Shown here one piece after another: positions 42,643 to 51,061 of a stretch of 64,000 bases of DNA. A program made the position numbers and the translations under genes. The DNA comes from Ktedonospora formicarum. Lineage in GTDB: Bacteria > Chloroflexota > Ktedonobacteria > Ktedonobacterales > Ktedonobacteraceae. How positions within the stretch are numbered: the first letter of the stretch is position 1; the number at the start of each line of letters is the position of its first letter. The DNA lies in the NCBI RefSeq assembly GCF_016587355.1, contig NZ_BNJF01000002.1, forward strand, positions 310,001 through 374,000, given 5' to 3'. The notes under the pieces were generated by a model. The model worked only from the letters and a program-made list of their open reading frames with translations, searched no databases and was not told the origin of the DNA.

Positions 42643-45338
42643 ATTATATCATCAATGGGAGAAAATTCTCTGTTGAGCCACAACCAGGACAATGCCTGAG
42701 AACGTTCTTACGTGAGCGCGGCTACTTCGGTGTTAAGAAGGGGTGCGACGCTGGTGATTGCGGTGTGTGTACCGTCTGGCTCGATGGTATACCTGTGCAT
42801 AGTTGCCTGATTCCCGCTTTTCGTGCGGCGGATCGCCAGATCACGACAATTGAGGGATTGCAACAAGACGGTAAATTACACCCAGTGCAACAAGCATTCC
42901 TCGACGCACAGGCCTTCCAATGTGGCTTCTGCACTGCCGGTATGATCATGACAGCAGCATCCCTTAACGATAAGGATCGCGCCAACCTACCAAGCGCACT
43001 CAAGGGCAATTTGTGTCGATGTACCGGATATCGCAGTATCGATGACGCCATGCATGGCGTTGTTTCTGTTGATGAAGATAGGGCTGGTATGGCCTGTGGA
43101 CAGAGCTTAAAGAATCCTTTTGGGGAAGCGATTGTCACTGGTGAAGCCCGCTATACACTCGATATCGCCATGGACGCAGTACTCCATCTGAAAGTGCTCC
43201 GTTCTCCTCATCCCCACGCTCGCATTCGCCGCATTGACCGCAGCAAAGCCATGAACGTTACGGGAGTCATTGCCATCTTCACCTGGGAAGATGTCCCACG
43301 CCAACTTTATAGCACAGCTACCCACGAAGATCACCTTGTTGATCCTGACGATACCTACGTACTTGACGATGTTGTCCGCTTTGTTGGACAACAGGTTGCC
43401 GCCGTCGTTGCCGAAACTGTTGGGGCTGCTGAAGAGGCATGCCGTCTCCTTGATGTTGAGTACGAACTTCTTCCCGCTGTCTTCGATTCCGAGGAGGCAA
43501 TGAGACCTGGTGCGCCACTTCTTCACGCGAACAGTAACAAGTCATGTCACAATGTTTATGTCGATATTCATGGCGAGGTTGGTAACGTTGAAGAGGGGTT
43601 CAAGGATGCCGACGCCATTCACGAGATGACTTATTCAACATCCCGAGTCCAACATGTCCATCTCGAAACACATGGCTGTATCACATGGCAAGACAATGAT
43701 GGACGCCTTCATGTACGCACCAGTACCCAGGCGCCTTTCATTACAAAAGCCAAACTCTGCCATATTTTCGGGATACCTTCACGTGATCTCCATGTCTTCA
43801 CGGAGCGCATCGGTGGCGGGTTCGGGGGAAAGCAGGAGATGCTTGTCGAGGATTTGTGCGTTCTGGCGACATTAAAGACAGGGCGTCCCGTCATGTGGGA
43901 GTTTACCCGTCAGGAGCAGTTCATTGGCGCGACCACGCGGCATCCAATGACAACTCGAGTCAAACTCGGGGCAAAATCTGATGGGACATTAACCGCCATT
44001 GAGATCCGGGTTGTTTCCAATACAGGGGCCTATGGCGGTCACGCTGGCGAAACGCTTGCTGCGGCTCTTGGTAATCCCCTCACTGTCTATCGCTGCCCGA
44101 ACAAGAAAGCCGATGGATACGCAGTCTACACCAATATGGTTCCAGCAGGTGGCTTTCGTGGATACGGCTCATCGCAAACAACATTCGCTATCGAATGCGC
44201 TATCGATGATCTTGCCCGTTTGCTAGGTATGAGTGTATTCGAAATTCGCCGCAAGAACATGATCCAACCAAACGACTGGATAGAATCGATCTGGAAAGAT
44301 CCCCAAGATATCACGTTCGGTAGTTACGGACTCGACCAATGCCTTGATTACGTCGAAGCAGCATTGGCAAAGACGCCCAATGGGGCCACATCCAGAGATA
44401 AAGATTGGGTTGAAGGGAAAGGGATTGCAATGGCAATGCTGGAAAGTGGACCACCTACTGAGCATCGCTCTGGTGCAGAGATGAGGCTCCTGCCTGATGG
44501 CGGTTACCATCTCGCCGTTGGCTCAACGGAGTTCGGCAATGGGTCAGTCACCTCGCATCGTCAGATCGCCGCTTCGGTGCTTGGCTCACAGGCAGAGTAT
44601 ATCTCGATTATCAATGGTGATACAGATCAGACGCCCTATGATACCGGGACCTTTGCCAGTACGGGTACAGTTGTTGCTGGAAAGGCGGTGGCACTGGTAG
44701 CAGAGGCATTACGCGACAACATTATTGAGTTTGCTGCTTGTTTTACACAAACAACGCCATCAGCTTGTCGTTTGGATGGCACACATGTCCTCTGTGGAGA
44801 GCAACAGATCTCATTGGCAGAGCTCTATGCCGCTGGTATCAAGCAGGGCCATCGCTTTGAAGCCAGACGCAAGGCATATTTATCGCCGCGCACGGTTGCT
44901 TTCAATGTGCACGGGGTCCGAGTTGCTGTTCATCGCATCACCGGCGCGATTGAAATCTTGCAAAGTGTGCATGCTGCGGATATTGGCAAACTGATCAATC
45001 CGATGCAATGCCGAGGTCAGATAGAGGGCGCTATCGCGATGGGGATCGGTTGGGTACTCTACGAAAAAATGCTGTATGATCAAACCGGGACTATGCTAAA
45101 CCCGGCAGTGCGCACCTATCGCATTCCCGCCTTTGCCGATGTTCCCCATAGTGAAATCTACTTCGCCGATACATATGATACTGTTGGCACGCTCGGGGCG
45201 AAATCACAAGGTGAGTGCGCAATCAATCCCGTTGCACCTGCGATTGCAAACGCTGTCGCCAATGCGACTGGCATTCGCTTTCCGGACTTACCACTAACAC
45301 CAGAGCGCATTTATGCGAAACTCAGTTCCCAATTATGA
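42639..45338 (+). CDS. Molybdenum hydroxylase, fused Fe-S and Mo-cofactor subunit
   Basis: An 899-residue protein uniting two subunits usually encoded separately. Residues 1-145 hold both [2Fe-2S] clusters: 'GCDAGDCGVCTVWLDG' near 36 and 'CGFCTAGM' near 97 with 'GNLCRCTGYRSIDDAM' near 125. The rest is the molybdopterin-cytosine-dinucleotide domain: 'GEARYTLDI', 'HVHLETHGCITW', 'ERIGGGFGGKQEM' near 388, 'PAGGFRGYGSSQTTFAIE' near 505 and 'GAKSQGECAINP' near 855 with the catalytic Glu. Start ATG 42639 is coupled to the FAD gene; a longer frame back to 42507 is only overlap. No XdhC-type maturation gene is in the window. Confidence 0.92.
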   Translation: MNYIINGRKFSVEPQPGQCLRTFLRERGYFGVKKGCDAGDCGVCTVWLDGIPVHSCLIPAFRAADRQITTIEGLQQDGKLHPVQQAFLDAQAFQCGFCTAGMIMTAASLNDKDRANLPSALKGNLCRCTGYRSIDDAMHGVVSVDEDRAGMACGQSLKNPFGEAIVTGEARYTLDIAMDAVLHLKVLRSPHPHARIRRIDRSKAMNVTGVIAIFTWEDVPRQLYSTATHEDHLVDPDDTYVLDDVVRFVGQQVAAVVAETVGAAEEACRLLDVEYELLPAVFDSEEAMRPGAPLLHANSNKSCHNVYVDIHGEVGNVEEGFKDADAIHEMTYSTSRVQHVHLETHGCITWQDNDGRLHVRTSTQAPFITKAKLCHIFGIPSRDLHVFTERIGGGFGGKQEMLVEDLCVLATLKTGRPVMWEFTRQEQFIGATTRHPMTTRVKLGAKSDGTLTAIEIRVVSNTGAYGGHAGETLAAALGNPLTVYRCPNKKADGYAVYTNMVPAGGFRGYGSSQTTFAIECAIDDLARLLGMSVFEIRRKNMIQPNDWIESIWKDPQDITFGSYGLDQCLDYVEAALAKTPNGATSRDKDWVEGKGIAMAMLESGPPTEHRSGAEMRLLPDGGYHLAVGSTEFGNGSVTSHRQIAASVLGSQAEYISIINGDTDQTPYDTGTFASTGTVVAGKAVALVAEALRDNIIEFAACFTQTTPSACRLDGTHVLCGEQQISLAELYAAGIKQGHRFEARRKAYLSPRTVAFNVHGVRVAVHRITGAIEILQSVHAADIGKLINPMQCRGQIEGAIAMGIGWVLYEKMLYDQTGTMLNPAVRTYRIPAFADVPHSEIYFADTYDTVGTLGAKSQGECAINPVAPAIANAVANATGIRFPDLPLTPERIYAKLSSQL

Positions 45339-45408
45339 AACTCATAACTGCTAAAAACACTATTACCTCATGGAGACATACATATCGGTGCTCAGGGTCC
45401 ACTCTTAT

Positions 45409-46023
45409 CTATGTACGAAATTGAGCTAACCAGACGGTTCGTCCGCCAGCTAAGGGATCATTTGCTGTATGCGCCACTAGATCAAAACCAGCGTCATCAA
45501 GCAATTGCTGGTATTCTGCTGAATCAAGGCTCGCATGATAAAGCGGTTCTCCCTGGTATTCACCCAGGACCTCTCCATATTCACTCCCAGTATTGAACAG
45601 AAGGAACGCGCCAGGAGCAGCATGAGCCGCGAAGATATGGAACATGTTTCGTTGGGAATCATGGGAAAGATGGAAAAAGCTATCCCAACCGAGAATCCCA
45701 TCAAAGTGTTGGGATAGCGCGAGAGTACGCATATCTGCCACAATCCACTCGTGTTCAGGCATGCGCCTGCGACAGAGAGCGATGAGACTCGGAGAGGTAT
45801 CAACTCCTGTCACATGCAATCCATGTTGAGCGAGCGAAAGCGCTACTGGTTGGCCTGACCCACATCCCAGGTCGAGAACCCTGGCGCCTTTCGTGAGGCA
45901 AGCAACAAACCGATCATGCCAGACTTTGTCATGCCAGACGGTACTGTTGCGATCAGTATCCCATGCAAGAGCGTATCGCTCGTAGATATTAGTAATGTGT
46001 TCGGCATAACGATGTATCATCAT
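45409..46023 (-). CDS. Class I SAM-dependent methyltransferase
   Basis: A 204-residue methyltransferase. Motif I 'VLDLGCGSGQPVALSLAQHG' near residue 50, the acidic residue after strand 2 in 'HVTGVDTSPSLIALCRR', 'WIVADMRTLALSQHFDGILG' (motif II region) and 'AAPGAFLLFNTGSEYGEVLG'. The start is uncertain: the frame extends to 46071, but no good ribosome site is present; ATG 46023 begins the normal family start 'MMIHRYAEHITNIYERYA'. It converges on the molybdoenzyme operon. Acceptor unknown. Confidence 0.85.
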   Translation of the reverse strand: MMIHRYAEHITNIYERYALAWDTDRNSTVWHDKVWHDRFVACLTKGARVLDLGCGSGQPVALSLAQHGLHVTGVDTSPSLIALCRRRMPEHEWIVADMRTLALSQHFDGILGWDSFFHLSHDSQRNMFHIFAAHAAPGAFLLFNTGSEYGEVLGEYQGEPLYHASLDSAEYQQLLDDAGFDLVAHTANDPLAGGRTVWLAQFRT

Positions 46024-46219
46024 TGATAGTATACCCGTGCAGCCCATCCGCTTACAAGTTCTCACCCGCAAGGTCAGGGCCTTCCAGTTTTAAGAGCCTG
46101 TTTCATTTTTTGCCTGCGTTCGTGCCTACGATGCTCAAGAAACGCGCAGCCCTATGATGATGTCTGCGACAATGTGCACAGACACGCTATGAAAGGGACG
46201 CATTACCAAAGCTGCCGAG

Positions 46220-47617
46220 CTATTCCTGCTCTTCCTTATTCAGGACAACGGCAACCGTCATTCCGCTACCAATAGGTAGTGCGATTGAGCATAAAGCCTT
46301 GTCGTGACTTACTCTCTGGTTGTACGCTCGTATACCCGTGGGTGAGTTCACAGGCTTGTGTACATCTTCTAACCCGTCTCCACCCAGAACACAATTGTCA
46401 GCCACGATGATGCTGCCTGGACGCGCAAGCTTGAGCGCCCACTCAAGGTATTGCGGATAGCCCCCTTTGTCAGCATCGATAAAGATTAAGTCAAATGGCC
46501 CCTCCGCCGCGATTTGAGGGAGCGTCTCAAGGGCGGGACCTACGCGGACTTCCGCGCGATCATCAACCTGAGCTAAGCGGAACGATTCGCGGACCACCTC
46601 GGCATGAGTGATATCAATTTCTAGGGTGATCAGTCGTCCATCCTCGGGCAGCGCACGTGCTAACCAGATACCGCTATATCCTGCCAACGCACCAATCTCC
46701 AGGATCTTGCGGGCTTGACTAGCACGAGCCAGCACTTGTAAGAGCTTGCCTTGCAACGGAGCTATCTGGATTGAGGGTAATCCTTGCTCTTTTGCCCTTA
46801 TCGTGGTTTGACGTAGTGCCTCATCCTCAACGGCAAAGAGGCGGGCAATGGCAGCTTCAAGCTCACGAGGCGGAAGCTGTGGACCTCGCTGCGGCTTTTC
46901 CTGGCTCGTCTGTAGCGGTACAGCTCCACTTGTAAGTACATGGCGAATCTCGTTCTTGCAGCGTTCAAGCGCCTGACGGAACGAGAGGAGGCTTTGCGGG
47001 TCTTTCGTCATGCGTATTCCTTTTGCCACGGTTCGCTGTAGGTCCTGTAAATCCTCGTAGACAAATTCTGCCTCAAGCTGCATCGCTGGTGAAGGAATGG
47101 GATGCCCATTTCGCTCCCAGAAATCTCTGATAAAGTCCGCGCGCGAATCAAGGTCCTTCTCCCCTGACTCACTCAGGCGATAGATACTCTTTTCATCGAC
47201 CCTTTGCGCCAGAAGCAAGCCCTGATCCTCTAAGAGCTGTAAGGTTGGGTAGACGGTTCCAGGGCTGGGAGCATAGCGACCATAGGTCTGCTCCTCAAGC
47301 CATTTGATGATTTCATACCCATGTTTGGGGCCATGATGCAGCGCATCGAGTAACAGATAGCGTAGCATACCGCGCTCAATGCGTTCCCTGCGACCGCCTC
47401 GTCGATGGCCTTCCTCCTCCACTAGATTCCAGGAAGTATGATGCCTACCTTCACCATGCTCCGAATGCTCAAACTCCTCATGACGATGTCGGCCCCATCC
47501 TCCATGATCTCTTCCGTGTCCTCGATACTCTGATTCCTCAACATGATGGTGCCAGCCGCGCTGCTTTCCATGCTTTGAGTGCTCAGAACTTTCATGGTTA
47601 TTGAAGTTCCCGTGCAT
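46220..47617 (-). CDS. His-rich PadR regulator fused to an O-methyltransferase
   Basis: A 465-residue fusion. Residues 1-80 are extremely rich in His, Glu, Gly and Arg ('HHHVEESEYRGHGRDHGGWG'), like the metal-binding tail of YqjI, the nickel-responsive PadR protein of E. coli. Residues 83-155 are a PadR winged helix ('LRYLLLDALHHGPKHGYEII', 'SPGTVYPTLQLLEDQGLL'). After a helical stretch, residues 250-463 form a complete class I O-methyltransferase (caffeoyl-CoA/catechol type): 'ARKILEIGALAGYSGIWLAR', 'LITLEID', 'FDLIFIDADKGGYPQYLEWA', 'GSIIVADNCVLGG'. Two palindromes cover its own promoter. It may be a regulator sensing metal and SAM or catechols, or an enzyme controlling its own level. Confidence 0.9.
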   Translation of the reverse strand: MHGNFNNHESSEHSKHGKQRGWHHHVEESEYRGHGRDHGGWGRHRHEEFEHSEHGEGRHHTSWNLVEEEGHRRGGRRERIERGMLRYLLLDALHHGPKHGYEIIKWLEEQTYGRYAPSPGTVYPTLQLLEDQGLLLAQRVDEKSIYRLSESGEKDLDSRADFIRDFWERNGHPIPSPAMQLEAEFVYEDLQDLQRTVAKGIRMTKDPQSLLSFRQALERCKNEIRHVLTSGAVPLQTSQEKPQRGPQLPPRELEAAIARLFAVEDEALRQTTIRAKEQGLPSIQIAPLQGKLLQVLARASQARKILEIGALAGYSGIWLARALPEDGRLITLEIDITHAEVVRESFRLAQVDDRAEVRVGPALETLPQIAAEGPFDLIFIDADKGGYPQYLEWALKLARPGSIIVADNCVLGGDGLEDVHKPVNSPTGIRAYNQRVSHDKALCSIALPIGSGMTVAVVLNKEEQE

Positions 47618-47641
47618 CCATCATTTTCCTTTCCCGTTTCT

Positions 47642-47655
47642 AAAGATATGTCTTT
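47642..47655. promoter_or_regulatory. PadR-type operator, proximal
   Basis: AAAGATATGTCTTT, palindromic at 12 of 14 bases, 25 bases before the PadR fusion gene and downstream of its -10 box. Confidence 0.65.
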
Positions 47656-47660
47656 TTATA

Positions 47661-47689
47661 AACATAAGATATATCTTTTTATTTGTCAA
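47661..47689 (-). promoter_or_regulatory. Promoter of the PadR fusion gene
   Basis: On the minus strand TTGACA (47689-47684), 17 bases, TATGTT (47666-47661). Perfect -35, four-of-six -10. The distal operator fills the spacer. Confidence 0.7.
47666..47677. promoter_or_regulatory. PadR-type operator, distal
   Basis: AAGATATATCTT, a perfect palindrome between the -35 and -10 boxes; its centre is 23 bases from that of the proximal site, about two helical turns. Confidence 0.7.
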
Positions 47690-48083
47690 GGCGGTTTTTC
47701 TTTATTATGCCGAGCTTTCGCTTCTCCCTTATGGCTCGCTTCGGCCTACTACGCGGACTCTGTGCGTAAAGAGCATGCTATAACAAATGCCTATTCCACT
47801 CTCCTCCTTATTTGTTTCGGACACCAATGCAGCATCGGCTGTAGCTAGTGCTCCCGTTCGGAGGTTCGGGATAGCTTGCGTTGAAGTCGTTGGGACGTTT
47901 ATACTCTCTAGTAGATGCCTCGCCAGGCATAACACGAGAGCGATCCGACGCAACAGAGATGACAAGAAACCTTCCACCTGGAGCAAATTCCATCCCCACG
48001 TTGCTTTTTCCTGCTTGACACATTGTACTGAGCGCTTTGTCAAGCTCGATGGCATTTCGCGGACCAATCAGAAGGAGAAAAAC
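47690..48083. other. Divergent intergenic region
   Basis: Upstream of a methyltransferase gene. The plus-strand frame is open from 47787 but has no start signal or protein-like composition before ATG 48084. Nothing else recognised. Confidence 0.5.
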
Positions 48084-48887
48084 ATGACAGAAACCAGTGA
48101 TCTTTGGACTGGCTTTGCCAACAGCTATGATCTAGCACGCCCAACACCGCCGCCAGCTTTACTCGATCTGCTGACGCAATTGATTGGTATGCCGCATCCC
48201 ACCTTAGTAGTGGATGTGGGGAGCGGGACTGGCTTGTCCACTGCGATCTGGGGAGAACGTGCCGAGCGAGTAATTGGGATCGAACCTAATGCCGATATGC
48301 GCTCTCAGGCCATACGCAAAGCCAAGGACCACCCCTACTCAGCACATATCCAGTATCAGGAGGGCGTTGCTCATCAAACAGGTCTGCCCGATGAGTGTGC
48401 TGATGTCGTTACTGCTGCCCAATCGTTTCATTGGATGGAATCGGCCCCCACATTGGCTGAGATCGCGCGTATTCTACGGCCTGGTGGGCTCTTCGCTGTC
48501 TACGATTATGACTGGCCGCCAGCGCTCAATTGGGAGCTTGAGCGGGTGTATCAGGAAGTTGACAAACGTTTCGACGAACTTCTACGAGAACGTGAACTTA
48601 CCGGAAATCTCTCGAAATGGCCGAAGAGTACCCACTTTGATCGTATACGCGACAGCGGCCACTTCCGCTTTACACGCGAGTTCTTTTTACATCATGTTGA
48701 ACAAGGAGACGCTACACGTTTTCTTGGCATGATTATGTCGAGTGGGTACAGCTACCAGTTCGCGCAAAAAACCATTACCGAACAAGAAATAGGTTTTGAT
48801 CGCCTCAAACATGCAGCATTACAATATATCGGGTCCACACCGATCCCCTGGTATTTTAGCTACAGAGTCCGCATCGGTATAAAATGA
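48084..48887 (+). CDS. Class I SAM-dependent methyltransferase
   Basis: A 267-residue methyltransferase of the family 11 type. 'LWTGFANSYDLARPTPPPAL' opens the protein; motif I is 'TLVVDVGSGTGLSTAIWGER' near residue 38; 'VIGIEPNADMRSQA' carries the ribose-binding acid; 'ADVVTAAQSFHWMESAPTLA' and 'RILRPGGLFAVYDYDWPP' are motifs II-III. The helical C-terminus may bind the substrate. AAGGAG lies eight bases before ATG 48084. A hairpin (48903-48939) follows. Divergent from the PadR-methyltransferase fusion, so it could belong to the same regulon; its acceptor is unknown. Confidence 0.9.
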   Translation: MTETSDLWTGFANSYDLARPTPPPALLDLLTQLIGMPHPTLVVDVGSGTGLSTAIWGERAERVIGIEPNADMRSQAIRKAKDHPYSAHIQYQEGVAHQTGLPDECADVVTAAQSFHWMESAPTLAEIARILRPGGLFAVYDYDWPPALNWELERVYQEVDKRFDELLRERELTGNLSKWPKSTHFDRIRDSGHFRFTREFFLHHVEQGDATRFLGMIMSSGYSYQFAQKTITEQEIGFDRLKHAALQYIGSTPIPWYFSYRVRIGIK

Positions 48888-48902
48888 AACCCGAGATAAA
48901 AA

Positions 48903-48939
48903 AGAGAGCCGTCATGCGTTGCCTGCATGACGGCTCTCT
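48903..48939 (-). terminator. Intrinsic terminator for the AraC-VOC operon
   Basis: AGAGAGCCGTCATGC (48903-48917) and its exact complement (48925-48939). On the minus strand the stem is followed by TTTTTTATC, a canonical terminator 19 bases after the VOC stop. It can also slow plus-strand transcription from the methyltransferase gene. Confidence 0.9.
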
Positions 48940-48957
48940 ACTACCAATTCTCGTCAT

Positions 48958-49404
48958 TTAAGAGGCGTTTTCCTCTTTGGGCCATGTGATCTCTAAACAC
49001 AGATGATTGTTGTCAAAAAACACAAATGATCCCAGTTCAGGAATCTCTGTAATGGAGACCTGAGCATTGTTCAAACGCTCGCGCAAGGCGTCTGCGGCAA
49101 CACCATCTGGAAGCCGCAGGGCGACATGAGGGACGAGGCTCTGTGGATGAATATCTGAGGCACCAAGCGTTGTTTTTTCTATTTGGCGTTCAAAGAAATG
49201 GAAACCCCATACGTTGTCGTCGTTTTGTTTGGCAAATATGAGACAATGCCTGCCACGTCCCTCGCTGGATGGGACGATATCACTAGTAGACATCCCCAAC
49301 ACATCCCGGTAGAAGCGAATAGTCGCGTCCAAATCAGCCGTAGCTAAGGCTATATGGTGAATACCATGCCAGGGAAGCTGAGATGATTGTTCTGTTAGAG
49401 ACAT
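48958..49404 (-). CDS. VOC-family (glyoxalase-like) protein
   Basis: A 148-residue vicinal-oxygen-chelate protein: 'GIHHIALATADLDATIRFYR' with 'DVLGM', 'GRHCLIFAKQ', 'GFHFFERQ', 'PHVALRLPDGVAADALRERL' and 'GSFVFFDNNHLCLEITWP'. His in 'GIHHIAL' and Glu in 'LEITWP' are candidate metal ligands. The reaction (glyoxalase, dioxygenase, fosfomycin-type) cannot be told. Its start overlaps the end of the AraC gene by ten bases, so the two form one transcript closed by a strong terminator. Confidence 0.9.
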   Translation of the reverse strand: MSLTEQSSQLPWHGIHHIALATADLDATIRFYRDVLGMSTSDIVPSSEGRGRHCLIFAKQNDDNVWGFHFFERQIEKTTLGASDIHPQSLVPHVALRLPDGVAADALRERLNNAQVSITEIPELGSFVFFDNNHLCLEITWPKEENAS

Positions 49405-50015
49405 ACTTCTTCTGGTCCTTCTTTCTTTTTCCAGATGATATAGACGGGCGTATGAGCAGGGCGAGGATCAGGTATGAGAGGCTCTTGTAGTGCCCGATGT
49501 TTTGCTCGAGTGAGAAGCGCCGTTGGGGTACAGCCTGCCCATTTTCTAAATTCATGGATAACATGTGCTTGATCTTGATAGCCAAGATGGTAAGCGGTAT
49601 CAGCGAGGGAGGTAGTAGGCTCATAGATCAGCGAATGAAGTAATGCCTCGAAGCGAAGGAGGCGAGCAAATACTTTTGGAGATGCCCCTATGCATTGCTT
49701 AAATCGGCGCTCAAATTGGCGCAAGGAGAGACCACAGCTGGTGGCAAGGACGCTCATACGTATTTGGCCTTGTGTACTGTAAAGCAATTCAAGAGCAGTA
49801 AGCAAAAAGGTTAAATCAGCAAAGGTCCAACTTGTTCGTGCGGCGTTAAATTGCTGAGAAGGAAGGATTTGCCTGGCAGAAGAACTGCGGCGTACTGTTC
49901 CCTCCAATGTGAGAGCAAGGCGGAGCCAGATACCATCACGTGGCACAGTCAGCGATATCTTCTGCTGATCAAGCGGCGATAACTGTTTATGATGAACTGT
50001 GCCACGTCTTTCCAT
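49395..50015 (-). CDS. AraC-family regulator, short form
   Basis: A 206-residue protein. The C-terminal half (about 85-185) is an AraC DNA-binding domain: 'MSVLATSCGLSLRQFERRFK', 'CIGASPKVFARLLRFEAL', 'SLADTAYHLGYQDQAHVIHE', 'FRKWAGCTPTALL'. Only about 80 residues precede it, shorter than the usual sensor, and no ribosome site is clear at the start, so the N-terminus may be truncated or the true start uncertain. It overlaps the VOC gene and probably controls it. Confidence 0.8.
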   Translation of the reverse strand: MERRGTVHHKQLSPLDQQKISLTVPRDGIWLRLALTLEGTVRRSSSARQILPSQQFNAARTSWTFADLTFLLTALELLYSTQGQIRMSVLATSCGLSLRQFERRFKQCIGASPKVFARLLRFEALLHSLIYEPTTSLADTAYHLGYQDQAHVIHEFRKWAGCTPTALLTRAKHRALQEPLIPDPRPAHTPVYIIWKKKEGPEEVCL

Positions 50016-50408
50016 CGAGCATCTTACCTCATCGCATATTCTACAAAAACAGGTTTTGTGATGAACTACTCATGCCAATGTTTTCACCTGGATAGAGATA
50101 CGTTCATGTACGAGTGTTATGAAAGTAATATAACAGAGAATACCCCAGGAGTATTGTAAAAAATCGACATCTTTTAAACCCACTTTCCCCATCCTGGCTG
50201 ATCGGCTGCCACCGGCGTTACTACTGTTGGCACATCACTACGCAGGCTCGCTCCCATAGTACCCGCGCCCCTGTGATGTACAATAGCTGCCATGCGTGGG
50301 AAGAGTGCAGGACCTACAGATCCTACTCCAATGATGGGTAGGAGTAAGCACCTTCAATCCATCATTAGAGTAGGATCTGACTATGAAGCATATTTGATTG
50401 CAGATGAG
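50016..50408. other. Intergenic region with a long inverted repeat
   Basis: No gene; the plus-strand frame 50292-50702 is antisense to the NTF2-like gene. Contains the inverted repeat 50318-50378. Confidence 0.5.
50318..50378. repeat. 20-bp inverted repeat, 21-base loop
   Basis: AGATCCTACTCCAATGATGG (50318-50337) pairs with 50359-50378 at 19 of 20 positions. The loop is 21 bases, as in the repeat at 12897-12949. It lies just after the NTF2-like gene (minus) and could end its transcript. Confidence 0.7.
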
Positions 50409-50840
50409 TTATTTCTCTGTCTGATCAAGCCATGGATAACGGGCTGTATCGGCGCTCGCATAATCGGGATCAAGGTAGATAAAAAGGCGCTGAATCTTAA
50501 AGTCACGAACCTCAAAGACATCACACCAGCGCCCTACCTGCCATTGACTACCGTTGCTGAGTGTTCCCGAACTAGTTCCCTCGACCACAACGAGATCGCC
50601 CTGGACGATGTAGTTGAAATATGCATAATCGTGACGAATAGATTTCAAGATCGTTCCAACATCGGAGAAAAGCCGCTCAATATCTGCCACGCCATTCGCT
50701 AGCCCCCATTTGGGAAAATAGAGTTGCGCATCGTCGGCAAAGAGTTCAAAGAAGTTCTCCCCACGATCAAGACGCTTGAGATATTCCAATGCGACAGACT
50801 TACGCTGCTCATCAGACATTGCCTGTTGGGTTATCGCCAT
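50409..50840 (-). CDS. NTF2-like/SnoaL-type protein
   Basis: A 143-residue cone-fold protein: 'SVALEYLKRLDRGENFFELF', 'DDAQLYFPKWGLANGVADIE', 'VEGTSSGTLSNGSQW' and 'WCDVFEVRDFKIQRLFIYLD' follow the SnoaL/ketosteroid-isomerase-like pattern. These act as small isomerases, cyclases or binding proteins. AAAGGGAC lies before the ATG at good spacing. Stand-alone gene, function open. Confidence 0.85.
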   Translation of the reverse strand: MAITQQAMSDEQRKSVALEYLKRLDRGENFFELFADDAQLYFPKWGLANGVADIERLFSDVGTILKSIRHDYAYFNYIVQGDLVVVEGTSSGTLSNGSQWQVGRWCDVFEVRDFKIQRLFIYLDPDYASADTARYPWLDQTEK

Positions 50841-51017
50841 TTAGAAGTCCCTTTCATATGTATTCCTATATTTCACAGCAGATCGCTTGAGAATTAGGCT
50901 ATTGAACATACGTCAGACACATGCGCGATCTCACAGATACACCTATTCCCGGAAAATACCCTTAGGTACCTGCTGGCATTTGTCCAGACTTCATATTGCT
51001 GCATATGAATGATGGTG

Positions 51018-51050
51018 AGAGCATCATTTCGTTGAAAGAAACGATGCTCT
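51018..51050. repeat. 13-bp inverted repeat after the hydrolase remnant
   Basis: AGAGCATCATTTC and GAAACGATGCTCT, 12 of 13 pairs, loop of seven, followed on the plus strand by ACTCATTTTT. Possible terminator. Confidence 0.5.
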
Positions 51051-51061
51051 ACTCATTTTTC

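Noticed and set aside
47787..48083. 99-residue extension before the methyltransferase
   Set aside because: No ribosome site and no domain; ATG 48084 follows AAGGAG.
50292..50702. 136-residue plus-strand frame
   Set aside because: Antisense to the NTF2-like gene, which has a clear family match and ribosome site.
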